Source: an uncultured Saprospiraceae bacterium
GTDB taxonomy: Bacteria; Bacteroidota; Bacteroidia; Chitinophagales; Saprospiraceae
Direction of reading: 5' to 3'
Assembly (NCBI GenBank): GCA_937924035.1
Contig: CALDTK010000227.1
Location: 1-37,075, forward strand
DNA length: 37,075 nt
The notes beneath the pieces are model-generated. The model worked only from the letters and a program-made list of their open reading frames with translations, was not told where the DNA came from and searched no databases. The first letter of the stretch is position 1, and each line of letters starts with the position of its first letter. Below are positions 1 through 8,700 of this stretch, one piece after another. The position numbers and the translations under genes were made by a program.

Positions 1-1949
1 CGCTTCTTACCGCCGCCTTTAATGGTTTCAGCTAGCTCTGTTAGTCGCTCGGTAGCATCATCTCTGCGATTGAGAATGACATCTTCAACGGCGACAAGAA
101 GTGGCTTCGGGATATCTGCATAGACCTCAATCATGCCCGCATTGACGATACCCATGTCCATGCCTGCTTCAATAGCGTGGTACAGAAAAGCAGAGTGCAT
201 CGCTTCTCTTACCGCATTGTTGCCGCGGAAAGAAAAGCTGACGTTACTAACGCCTCCACTCACTTTAGCACCTGGACAGCGTGCCTTGATTTGTCGAGTA
301 GCCTCGATAAAAGCAATGCCGTACCCATTGTGCTCCTCAATGCCTGTGGCCACTGCAAAAATGTTGGGATCGAAAATGATATCCGTGGGGTCGAAGCCAA
401 TTTCATCGACAAGAATGTTGTACGCCCGAGCACAGATTTCAACTTTGCGCTCGATCGTGTCTGCCTGTCCTTCTTCATCAAAAGCCATAACAACCGCCGC
501 TGCGCCATACCTACGTACAAGCTGCGCATGTTGTCGAAACTGCTCTTCGCCCTCTTTCAACGAGATAGAGTTAACGACACACTTGCCTTGTACACATTGT
601 AACCCAGCTTCGATGACATCCCACTTACTCGAATCAATCATGATGGGCAACTTGGCAATGTCTGGCTCGGCCATCATCAAGTTGAGGAAGTCTTGCATCA
701 CCTGCTTGCTGTCCAGAAGCCCCTCATCCATATTGACATCGATGATCTGAGCACCACCTTCAACTTGGTGTCTTGCTACACTAAGTGCAGCATCATAGTC
801 ACCTTTCTTAATCAATTTCGCAAAGCGCGCCGAACCCGTCACATTGGTCCGTTCACCTACATTAACGAAGTTGGTATCTTCTCGTATGATGAGTGGTTCG
901 AGTCCACTTAGGGAGGTTAATGGTTCACTTTGAGGTATCTGTCTATTTGGCAAACCTTTAACCGCCTTTGCCATAGCGGCAATATGATCAGGAGTTGTTC
1001 CACAGCAACCTCCAATGATATTCACCAAGCCACTAGCAGCAAAGCCGCGGATGTACTCTTGCATCTCATCTGGACCTTGGTCATAAGCACCAAGTTCATT
1101 CGGCAAACCAGCATTCGGATAGGCATGTACGAAGCAGTTAGCTGCTTTAGAAAGGCTCGCGATGTGCGGTCGCATTTCTTCGGCGCCGAGCGCACAGTTT
1201 AAACCTACACAGAACGGACGAGCATGTTTGATACTGATCCAGAAGGCTTCTGCCGTTTGTCCACTAAGGGTACGACCACTTGCATCGGTGATGGTTCCAC
1301 TCAGCATTGTAGGGATGGCAAGTTCTCTTTCTTCAGCCAGACGGTCAATCGCAAAAATTGCAGCTTTTGCGTTTAGAGTATCGAAGATGGTTTCTACGAG
1401 AAGTAGGTCAGCTCCTCCGTCTATCAAGCCAGTTGCTTGCTCAAAGTATGCTTGTTCTAATTCTTTAAACGTGACCGCTCGATAGCCTGGATTGTTTACA
1501 TCTGGGCTGATGCTCGCAGTCCTGTTTGTAGGTCCCATTGCACCAGCCACCCAAGTTTCCTTGCCAGTGGTTTTGGCGAAAGCTGAACACGCCTCCCTAG
1601 CCAACTTGGCACTCTCAAAGTTGATGTCGTACACCGCATCTTCCAGTGCATAGTCTGCCTGCGCAATCGTAGTTCCTGAAAAGGTATTGGTCTCAATAAT
1701 GTCAGCCCCTGCTTCCAAATACGCCAGGTGAATATCTCGAATGATACTCGGCTGGGTAAGGGAAAGCAGGTCGTTGTTGCCTTTCTGATCCTTTCGCGTT
1801 TCCGCAAAACGAGCCCCACGATAGTCGGTCTCTTGTAACTTGTGTCGCTGAATCATTGTACCCATCGCTCCGTCTAAAACAAGAATTCGCTGATTGGCAG
1901 CGGCGTAAAGGGCTTGTGCCCGAGCTGAGAAGTTCGGAGTAGAAGACAT
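1..1949 (-). CDS. metH: Cobalamin-dependent methionine synthase MetH, N-terminal ~649 residues (3' end outside window)
   Basis: MetH transfers the methyl group of methyl-tetrahydrofolate through cobalamin to homocysteine, making methionine in the cytoplasm. The ORF is absent from the supplied track because it has no stop inside the window; I read it from the reverse complement starting [14 protein letters not shown]. Seen: [10 protein letters not shown] and ETNTFSGT of the homocysteine S-methyltransferase domain; zinc-ligand cysteines in VGLNCALG (about residue 250) and [10 protein letters not shown] (about 315); then [13 protein letters not shown] opening the pterin-binding domain; and ADIPKPL...[10 protein letters not shown] at the window edge, which in the family lies at the start of the cobalamin-domain cap. 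So the first two catalytic modules are on one chain, unlike split MetH forms. The ATG lies 18 bp behind the stop of the upstream barrel gene, so co-transcription is possible. It contains one exact copy of the GCTTTCGCCAAAAC motif, read as AFAKT. Confidence 0.93.
   Translation of the reverse strand, partial: MSSTPNFSARAQALYAAANQRILVLDGAMGTMIQRHKLQETDYRGARFAETRKDQKGNNDLLSLTQPSIIRDIHLAYLEAGADIIETNTFSGTTIAQADYALEDAVYDINFESAKLAREACSAFAKTTGKETWVAGAMGPTNRTASISPDVNNPGYRAVTFKELEQAYFEQATGLIDGGADLLLVETIFDTLNAKAAIFAIDRLAEERELAIPTMLSGTITDASGRTLSGQTAEAFWISIKHARPFCVGLNCALGAEEMRPHIASLSKAANCFVHAYPNAGLPNELGAYDQGPDEMQEYIRGFAASGLVNIIGGCCGTTPDHIAAMAKAVKGLPNRQIPQSEPLTSLSGLEPLIIREDTNFVNVGERTNVTGSARFAKLIKKGDYDAALSVARHQVEGGAQIIDVNMDEGLLDSKQVMQDFLNLMMAEPDIAKLPIMIDSSKWDVIEAGLQCVQGKCVVNSISLKEGEEQFRQHAQLVRRYGAAAVVMAFDEEGQADTIERKVEICARAYNILVDEIGFDPTDIIFDPNIFAVATGIEEHNGYGIAFIEATRQIKARCPGAKVSGGVSNVSFSFRGNNAVREAMHSAFLYHAIEAGMDMGIVNAGMIEVYADIPKPLLVAVEDVILNRRDDATERLTELAETIKGGGKK
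1570..1583 (-). repeat. Iterated 14-mer GCTTTCGCCAAAAC, copy in metH
   Basis: Exact copy on the minus strand, inside metH, translated as AFAKT. One of eight exact copies in the window; see the finding on the dispersed motif. Confidence 0.8.
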
Positions 1950-1967
1950 ATAGTGCTATTGTGGAGG

Positions 1968-3683
1968 CTAAAAAACGCCTGAACGCTGAATTGTATTCAT
2001 CGAAAAGCCAAAACTGACACCGTGCTGATTGGGAATTAGAGATGTCGTGGTGCTGCGTTGATAGTAATCATAAGTCGCATGTAAGCTTGCCCCAGCAAAA
2101 GGCTGCCAACTGAGTTGAACTTTCGCGTACGTTCGCTTGACCGGCCTTTCATCTGCAATCGCATAGTCAAAGTCTCGGCCACGCAGATTGTTGTTGTATA
2201 AAATATTTGCACCGATATGCGGCGAAGGGGACAAAGCGACATCGCCTTGCACCATGTTTACGAACTGACCAGAAATTCGCCAATCTTTTTTGATTTTGTA
2301 TCCTACTCTAAACTGAAATTCTCTCAAATCTGCTCCCCAAGGGTGTGCAAGCGGCTGGTCATAATGCACGTAATTGATAGGTCCAAATCGGTGACCAAAC
2401 GTAAAAGGTCGAATCGAGTTAAACTCTGCGCCAATGTCTAGCCGCTCCTGACCAAAAGCGCCAAACCACTTACCACCAACTTGAATAGCTTGTTTGTTGG
2501 CCCACCAGCCCGTTCTTCCTATGAGTTCATCAAACTTGAATTCGTCAAAAAGAATCTGACCGTATACTTCTGCTGTTTTGCCAATGCGAAGGTTGGAGTA
2601 AAGACCAATCAAGGCATTGTCGGTCGAGCCGTTGTCTTGTTCTACTGCTCGATACAAAATAATAGGGTTGAGGTACTGAGCATCAAAGCCGTTCTCTCGC
2701 TGAAAGACAGTCATTTCTGTAATGCCAACTTCCCATGCTTTCGTTAATTGAATGCCTAGGGTATGCGAGGCAATAAACTTTCTGTTTGAGAATGCGCTCG
2801 TCTGCCGTCCATCTTTCATTTGAGAAAACACGTTGCGATAATGAATCTTCCAGACCCTAGTATCGATTTCTGCAAAGAGGTAAGGATCTGCAAAATTATC
2901 TAAAATCAGGCTTCGATAACCTGTTCCTAGACGAGGATTACCATGGCCAAAGCGAGCAGAAATGTGTTTTGTAAGATTAAAGCCGACTTCACCCGTGGCT
3001 TGAAAGAAATCTACACCGTCGGAAATGTCAAATATGCTGCTGTTGTAAGGTTTGAAGAAGCCTACCCCAGGTACCGCATTGTTATAGGCCGAGCTCCATT
3101 CACGTTCCCAGCTTTGTAGACGGGCTTGATTCTCATAGAGGGTTGTTTGAAACCATACTTTTCCATCAACCTCACCTCTTACAGTAGCGCCTCGAGTATT
3201 CGTAAACACAGCACCACTAGTAGTTCCTGTATTTGATTGATTGCCAAACTCGAAATTTAAAACCGGGTTTGCGTAGAATTTAAGGCCTGGACGCTCTACA
3301 GCAATCGCATATCCGCGTTGACGATAGAAGGACTTGTTTAGCCATCCGGTTAATCCTTTTTTAGCGAATAGCCCTCTTTCTTCATCTGAGCCTTGCTCCA
3401 CACGATTGACTAATGCTAGTCTTTCCTTAGCAAGCTCAATATCCCATTGTTGCTGCGCAGAAAGGGTAAGTCCTGAAGTATCAATTCTTTGTAGCCAGGA
3501 AGCAACGTTCTGATAAGTATACGGTCGAATAGCTAATTGTTGTCCATCTGCTGAACCAGCCAGTAATGAAAGTCTCTCCAAGTGTTGACCATCGCCTTGG
3601 TAAGTGGGATAGGGTAGGAGCTGCCCTTTTAGGCTTCCAACAAGACCTAATAGAAGTAGGCAAAAAAGAAGAAATCCTTTCAT
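1968..3683 (-). CDS. Outer-membrane beta-barrel protein of the Wzi capsule-assembly / RemB-like family
   Basis: A predicted outer-membrane protein of about 571 residues. The ORF track starts 24 codons upstream, but the internal ATG begins MKGFLLFCLLLLGLVGSLKGQ, a clear signal peptide ending at a Q, so I take 3683 as the start. The mature part is rich in alternating aromatic/polar segments typical of barrels, with stretches such as GYRSLILDNFADPYLF, TRVWKIHYRNVFSQM and FDAQYLNPIILYRAVEQ that I associate with Bacteroidota Wzi-like proteins, a group that includes proteins annotated as gliding protein RemB. Wzi helps anchor capsular polysaccharide at the surface; whether this one does so, or serves gliding, cannot be told from sequence. 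It lies immediately upstream of metH with 18 bp between them. Family membership is judged by resemblance only, not by a search. Confidence 0.7.
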   Translation of the reverse strand: MKGFLLFCLLLLGLVGSLKGQLLPYPTYQGDGQHLERLSLLAGSADGQQLAIRPYTYQNVASWLQRIDTSGLTLSAQQQWDIELAKERLALVNRVEQGSDEERGLFAKKGLTGWLNKSFYRQRGYAIAVERPGLKFYANPVLNFEFGNQSNTGTTSGAVFTNTRGATVRGEVDGKVWFQTTLYENQARLQSWEREWSSAYNNAVPGVGFFKPYNSSIFDISDGVDFFQATGEVGFNLTKHISARFGHGNPRLGTGYRSLILDNFADPYLFAEIDTRVWKIHYRNVFSQMKDGRQTSAFSNRKFIASHTLGIQLTKAWEVGITEMTVFQRENGFDAQYLNPIILYRAVEQDNGSTDNALIGLYSNLRIGKTAEVYGQILFDEFKFDELIGRTGWWANKQAIQVGGKWFGAFGQERLDIGAEFNSIRPFTFGHRFGPINYVHYDQPLAHPWGADLREFQFRVGYKIKKDWRISGQFVNMVQGDVALSPSPHIGANILYNNNLRGRDFDYAIADERPVKRTYAKVQLSWQPFAGASLHATYDYYQRSTTTSLIPNQHGVSFGFSMNTIQRSGVF

Positions 3684-3794
3684 AGCGCCAATGTAGTCAA
3701 CAACACTTTGGAAGCTTCCTAGAGGCGTTGCTCTTAACTTAACGTTTGTGAACATAAGAGACTCCAGTAGGATGAATGATGGATGACTAGTCTA

Positions 3795-3906
3795 AACGCA
3801 AAAAGCCCAGCATTTCTGCTGGGCCTTTCAAATGTAGCGAGGGTCCCGCAGCGAAGCTGCGTGGATCCTCGTTTCGACTTGTGGTCGAAACGGGACTGGT
3901 CTCAGA
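3795..3906 (-). repeat. 112-bp tRNA-tip/terminator/three-hairpin repeat, copy 1
   Basis: Read on the minus strand it consists of TCTGAGACCAG, a hairpin GTTTCGAC/GTCGAAAC, a hairpin around CGCAGC/GCTGCG, then CCCTCGCTACATT, which is identical to the 3' tip of the neighbouring tRNA-fMet, then a terminator-like hairpin GCCCAGCA/TGCTGGGC with T-tract. It differs from copy 2 at five of 112 positions. It overlaps the stop codon of the GIY-YIG gene, so the two ends of that gene are physically tied to the repeat. Confidence 0.9.
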
Positions 3907-4162
3907 CCCAGACACCATGTTCTTGAATATAAGCTTGCACTCGTTTTCGGGACTTCATTTTCTTGAACTTCATTTCTAAAGACCTCGCTTCTTTGAAGGT
4001 TTCAAACTCAACAAATCCGAGGATCTTCCATGGTCTGAAAGGAGCGGTCGCCTTATTTTTTCCTGAGTTATGCTCAGAGAGTCTCCGTTTCAGATCTTGA
4101 GAAGCACCAATGTATCTCCTTCCTGATCCTATCGATTCCAAGTAGTAAGTAAAATATTTCAT
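3902..4162 (-). CDS. Small GIY-YIG domain nuclease (86 aa) embedded in a tRNA-associated repeat
   Basis: A single-domain protein with the N-terminal pattern of GIY-YIG endonucleases: YFTYYLES in place of the GIY strand, RRYIGAS as the YIG strand, and the helix DLKRRLSEHNSG with conserved Arg and His-Asn. A charged C-terminus, MKFKKMKSRKRVQAYIQEHG, follows. Members of this short group (about 80-100 aa, UPF0213/YhbQ-like) are common in Bacteroidota; the family cleaves DNA in repair or homing, but the substrate here is unknown. The gene sits between two near-identical 112-bp repeats and its stop codon TGA is contributed by repeat copy 1. No promoter is visible: copy 2, including its terminator-like hairpin, ends just upstream of the ATG. 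That setting suggests a mobile or homing-type unit rather than a housekeeping gene. Confidence 0.85.
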   Translation of the reverse strand: MKYFTYYLESIGSGRRYIGASQDLKRRLSEHNSGKNKATAPFRPWKILGFVEFETFKEARSLEMKFKKMKSRKRVQAYIQEHGVWV

Positions 4163-4172
4163 AATTGGTCGT

Positions 4173-4284
4173 AACGCAAAAAGCCCAGCATTTCTGCTGG
4201 GCCTTCCTAATGTAACGAGGGTCCCGCAGCGAAGCTGCGCGGATCCTCGTTTCGACTTGAGGTCGAAACGGGACTGGTCTCAGA
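4173..4284 (-). repeat. 112-bp tRNA-tip/terminator/three-hairpin repeat, copy 2
   Basis: Same organisation as copy 1, with 107 of 112 identical bases by hand alignment. The tRNA-tip part reads CCCTCGTTACATT, one change from the real tRNA-fMet end. Base changes fall mainly in loops or linkers (for example TTGAG for TTGTG in the GTTTCGAC hairpin loop), which is what would be expected if the folded form matters, although five changes are too few to prove it. Confidence 0.9.
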
Positions 4285-4312
4285 AAAGAGAGTTCCCAAT
4301 CTAGGTCAAATA

Positions 4313-4349
4313 AACGCAAAAAGCCCAGCATTTTTGCTGGGCCTTTCTA
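4313..4349 (-). terminator. Rho-independent terminator of tRNA-fMet
   Basis: On the minus strand GCCCAGCA-AAAA-TGCTGGGC is followed by TTTTTGCGTTT, a few bases after the tRNA 3' end. The same terminator, with the preceding tRNA tip, recurs in the two 112-bp repeats (hairpins near 3805-3824 and 4183-4202). Confidence 0.85.
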
Positions 4350-4352
4350 ATG

Positions 4353-4425
<73 letters not shown>

Positions 4426-4459
4426 ATGTTTCTTTCGCTTATTTGGTTGTAAGCGGCTG

Positions 4460-4489
4460 CAAATGTACACACATGTTTGATACCTGCAA
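4460..4489 (-). promoter_or_regulatory. Bacteroidota-type -33/-7 promoter of tRNA-fMet
   Basis: On the minus strand TTG (4489-4487), a 19-nt spacer and TACATTTG (4467-4460) match the Bacteroidota consensus TTG-N19-TAnnTTTG exactly. The -7 box lies about 35 nt before the mature tRNA 5' end, leaving a short leader for RNase P to remove. Confidence 0.75.
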
Positions 4490-4525
4490 GGTGCAATTCA
4501 CATTCTTTTCAATTTTTGTGCTAGG

Positions 4526-5569
4526 CTAGTACTGAAACGTGGGACATTTCACCGGGCGCGATTTGCGATTCCGACTTCCCCAATCAAAGGATTGCACCAA
4601 ACTAAACTCCGGCCCACCAAATCCATTCGATGCGGTTGTTAAGGAACTGACATTGGTATCGAAGGATATAGTAATCACTGTATGATGGTAATCAAATCTT
4701 GCAGCAATGATTAAAGCATCCACTCCAGCGTCATTTGCAGTCAAATAGGATCGAAGAAATGCCCCAAAGTGTACAGCAATCTGAGAATCCGATGAAAGCC
4801 CATTGTCTGTTTTATAGCGCCAGTAGGTGCCTAGTTTTACCTGTCGGTTTGGCCCTTGAGTAAGGTATATCAGGCTAGGGCGAATGCTATTGAAGCGTCC
4901 AAAGTGCACTTCAGCTCCAGCATGAAGTGTCCACTTTCGGTAAAGGCGATCACCTAAGCTGTCATCACTGTCTCCTAAAAACGTTACATCAGGATTATTA
5001 AGATGCGCTCCTGCTGCCCCTGCAAACCAAGAAAGCCTTCGATTCGGCTTATTAAAGAAAGCCATCCCAAATCCGACATCCCAAAACTTATTCTTCCCTT
5101 CACCTTGAAGAGACTCCAAAGGTTCGTAGGAGAAAGCACGCGCTTCACTCCAATCGATTCGTTGCGAGTTGAAAATGTTTTGGATTCCAAAGGAAAGGAA
5201 GGTTTTTCCTCCATCAAGTCCTTTCATAAAGGAACTGTTTATACTCAGTTGTTGAGAGGTGAAATTCAAATCACCTGCTACATCATTATTAAGGTGGACA
5301 CCAATTCCAATAATGTCTTCTCTTGACTGATACGCCTTCATATCGGCTGAAAAGCTTGAAGTACGAAAACCGTTGGTAAAGTTGTTCCATTGGCCGCGGT
5401 AGTCGATACCCACGCGGGCACGTCCGTCCATAAGGCCAGTATAAGCTGGGTTCGTTTGAGTAGGTACTGCTGCTAAATGAGCGTAGTGAATGTCTTGCGC
5501 AAACGAGCTTACTGAGAGCATCGTGCATAGCACTACTGTGTACCATCCCATGAGTGTTTGTGTGTTCAT
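4526..5569 (-). CDS. PorP/SprF family type IX secretion outer-membrane protein
   Basis: A 347-aa protein with an N-terminal signal peptide (MNTQTLMGWYTVVLCTMLSVSSFAQ) followed by the family opening DIHYAHLAAVPTQTNPAYTGLMDGRARVGIDYRGQWNNF, and a barrel-like remainder with a conserved-looking IRPSLIYLTQGPNRQVKLGTYWRY segment. PorP/SprF proteins support secretion or surface attachment of particular T9SS cargoes and are frequently encoded directly after the cargo gene, as here: the giant type B cargo gene ends 227 bp upstream on the same strand. I infer that the two form a pair. The C-terminus is intact with a short extension rich in basic residues. No terminator was recognised in the 227-bp gap. 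Confidence 0.92.
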   Translation of the reverse strand: MNTQTLMGWYTVVLCTMLSVSSFAQDIHYAHLAAVPTQTNPAYTGLMDGRARVGIDYRGQWNNFTNGFRTSSFSADMKAYQSREDIIGIGVHLNNDVAGDLNFTSQQLSINSSFMKGLDGGKTFLSFGIQNIFNSQRIDWSEARAFSYEPLESLQGEGKNKFWDVGFGMAFFNKPNRRLSWFAGAAGAHLNNPDVTFLGDSDDSLGDRLYRKWTLHAGAEVHFGRFNSIRPSLIYLTQGPNRQVKLGTYWRYKTDNGLSSDSQIAVHFGAFLRSYLTANDAGVDALIIAARFDYHHTVITISFDTNVSSLTTASNGFGGPEFSLVQSFDWGSRNRKSRPVKCPTFQY

Positions 5570-5796
5570 AGTACAGGATGTACGGGTATTAAAGCAACTT
5601 TTACGCCGCTTTTCCGAGGTTAAGCGGTTTTAACACCTTAAATATTCTGACATATGATTGCTGCGAAGTAGATTGTTCTGCGTTTTTACGGACAAACGAC
5701 TGAAGGAAAAGCCTTCAAAATCAAGTAATCCGCGCATTGAATTTTATGAAGGCAATCAACCCTTCTGTAGTTCAGATTATACTACTTAACGTCTCA

Positions 5797-8700
5797 TCAC
5801 CTTACCACTGTCACATTCCCTTGTTCTGTAAAAGGCTGGTTGTTCAAGCAGTGGCCTTCCATGTAATACATGAATACACCTGGATTGACAGGCATACCTC
5901 TGTGGGTCCCGTCCCAATAGACGTCAATATTCGTAGTTTCATATACGAGTTCACCCCAACGATTGAAGATCTTTAGAAGTACGATATCTTGAATTCCTTC
6001 GTAACGAATTTCTAGTTCATCGTTCGCTCCATCACCGTTAGGGGTGAGTATGTTAGGTATCAAGACTTCTCCAAAAGAGCAATCATCTTCTACGATGAGC
6101 GTAAGTTGTTCTCGGTCATTACATCCTTGTCCAGTCGTCGCTTCTACTTCATACGTTGTAGTCGTAAGAGGTTGGACTTCGACTTCAGTGCAGTTGTCAC
6201 ATAAAACAACTCCACGTTCGATCCATGATACGTTGGCCATTGGATTATCTGCGACCGCTTTTAGGGTTGTCCTTTCCCCAAGGCGAATCTTTCGTGCACT
6301 TACTATGCTAACATCGACAGGATCATCGATGATAACTTCTGCTGAAATTTCGATGGTATCTCCTCTACAATCGACAACGCCTGCAGTATATGTAGTCGAA
6401 TACTCAATATTTACTTCAGGGTTAGGACAGGTAGTACAGCTCAAGCCTTCTTGCGGGCTCCATGAAACTGGGCCGATGTATCCTCGCACTTGAAGCTGGC
6501 CACTTGTGCCTCTACACATTCTAATATCATCTAGTGCTATGAGTATTTCTTCAACAACGATATATGTCAATACAACAGTTGAATCGCATCCATACACGCT
6601 GGTAAATTCACCCACATAAGTTCCCGGCTCCGATAAAGTTTCTCCAGCAAATTCTATGGTTTGATCGAAACACGTTGTGACCGTGTCATATTGGGTAGTG
6701 TTCCCATGAACGATTAATAGGGTAGTATTAATAGAATCACAACCATTCACATTTGAATGGGTAGCTTCATACGCTCCCGCTTGTGTAATGTATTCTCCAC
6801 TTATATCGACGCCTTGACCTTCACAAATGTCCATGGTGTCTCTCGTGAATACGGCCTCTCTATAAAGAACGTTCAGCGCGATAACAGAGTCACATCCGAA
6901 TTGACTTGTAAGGCTATCATAGTAGGTGCCCGCAACGATAATCTGTTGTCCACCGAAGGTTATTTCCTCTCCTGCGCAAAGAAGAGTGTCACTCATCTCT
7001 AGCGTTGGTAAGTAGTGTACTACATTCAATTGAATTGTTGAGTCGCAGCCATCATGAGTAGTCAGCCTAATAGCATACTCTCCTGGATTAGGGAACGGTA
7101 TTCCTGCATGTTGATACACTACTCCTTCACATACTCGAGCGATAACTTCAGTATATCCAGTGTCTAAAACAGTAAGGTCAAGGACCAAATTACTATCGCA
7201 TCCAGCTGTTCCTGGTAAAGTGAAATTATAGACGCCAGAATCGAAAATTGTACTGTTTCCAACTTCGAGACTATCTCCTGCGCATATTGTTTGAACGAGC
7301 GTATCTCTAATCTCTGGGATCACACTTAAGATGAGCGTATAAACTGAATCACAACCAGTGGAAGCAATAGATGTATCGCGATAAACTCCTGTTTCAGTAT
7401 ATCTATCGCCACCCATTTCAAAGAAATCTCCTTCACAAATAACTGCTGTTGTATCTGCATCAGGATTTTCTAGGATAGTGACGTTGACATGAATAGTAGA
7501 GTCACAGCCAAACGGATCCAAAACGCTAAAGCTATCAACACTTGATGTGCTATATGTGCGTCCTGAAATTTCTAAGCTTTCGCCAAAACATAAGGTGGTA
7601 TCAATTCGGTAGCTAGAAAGAGGTTTTACCGAAAGGTTGACTGTAACTGTTGAGTCACAGCCAAACACGCTTTGGCCAGTACGCACAAATGTTCCTGCAG
7701 TCGTTAGTGATGTATCGAGTAACATGTAGCTCTCACCTTCACAGATAAGTTCATCCACTTCTTCGTCAAAGGTTGGGCGATAAATGAGGGTCACATTTAC
7801 GATTGAATCACAGCCATCCGCAGTATGAAATTGTAAAGGCCAACGTCCAGCCTGAGCAATTGTATATCCACCATTTGTATACACTTGACCAACGCATAGT
7901 TCTTCCCGGATTTCTTCATCATACTTTGGCGAAACCCGAAGATTTAATACCACATTACTATCGCAGCCATATTGGCTAGTTAAATATTGTCGATATGTGC
8001 CTGATGTAGTTAACCTTTGAGCACCGAACCAGTATTCTTCACCTTCGCAGACGTGTGAGTTTATAATGACGGTGCTTGTGTCGTAAACGGTTAGCGATAA
8101 TTCAATAATTGAATCGCAACCTTGACTAGATACTAAGGTTCGCTCGTAATCGCCAGCCACCGTAAACACTTCACCTGCAGCACTGAAAGAGCTTCCAGGG
8201 CAGATGCCTTCAACTAAAGCCGTCCTTAATGTATCTGCTTTCGCCAAAACCAGTGTGCGGGAAGAATCGCAGCCAAGTGTCGAAATGAGTGGTATAGTAT
8301 ACGTTCCAGAGTCGACATAATTATTCCCTTCAAATGAAATAGTTGAACCTTCACAGAGCCACATGGAAACTGTATCTCGGAGGTCTGGTAAGATGGATAA
8401 GTCAAGCGCTAAAGTGGTGTCGCATCCATGCGCAGTCAACAGCGTGTCACGATAGCTTCCAGCTTGATCATAAATTCGACCAAAAATCTGGATACTATCA
8501 CCAAAACATAAAGTCGTATCAAGCTGCCAATCAACGAAATTGAAGACATTTAAATTTAGAGTGGCGATGCTATCACAGCCGTTTAAATTGCTTAAGCTAT
8601 CAACTCTTGTTATGCTTGAAGTAAGTGTATCTCCTAGGTAAAAAAGCGTGTCGCCACGACATAGATCAATATCCTGAGTTGTGCGATCTGTAGGGCGAAT

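Larger units (their letters stand above)
6545..8680 (-). repeat. Fourteen tandem ~50-aa C-x-G...GCDS repeats in the giant T9SS cargo
   Basis: Each unit follows the scheme C.G....(G)......G.Y...L....GCDS...L.L.V, for example LCFGDSIQIFGRIYDQAGSY ending in GCDTTLALDLSI. Every unit has two cysteines, one near the start and one in GCDS, suggesting one disulfide per unit. Units have diverged substantially in sequence, so this is an old array rather than a recent expansion. A similar unit (ICFGDSLVVGNRVFD...NGCDSIVNVELEF) also appears in the second giant protein. Confidence 0.88.

Noticed and set aside
133-1485. Plus-strand ORFs of 72-205 aa across the left end
   Set aside because: They lie antisense to metH, whose minus-strand reading is open through the whole stretch and carries clear MetH motifs; they have no recognisable family features.
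1950-1967. SAM or cobalamin riboswitch before metH
   Set aside because: Only 18 bp separate metH from the preceding gene, too little for any known riboswitch; one could lie before the upstream gene, but none was recognised there.
4074-4331. 85-aa minus-strand ORF (MLGFLRLFDLDWELSF...) between tRNA-fMet and the GIY-YIG gene
   Set aside because: It is a chance translation of repeat copy 2 and the terminator, and overlaps the N-terminal half of the GIY-YIG gene in another frame.
5570-5796. Terminator or regulatory RNA between the giant cargo gene and the PorP/SprF gene
   Set aside because: Short hairpins (TGAAGG/CCTTCA and CCGCTT/AAGCGG) exist, but without T-tracts; nothing convincing was seen in the 227 bp.
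6545-8680. Recent DNA-level tandem duplication in giant gene 1
   Set aside because: The Cys repeats are alike only at a few residues per unit; the DNA has diverged, so this is an old protein-repeat array, not a recent expansion.
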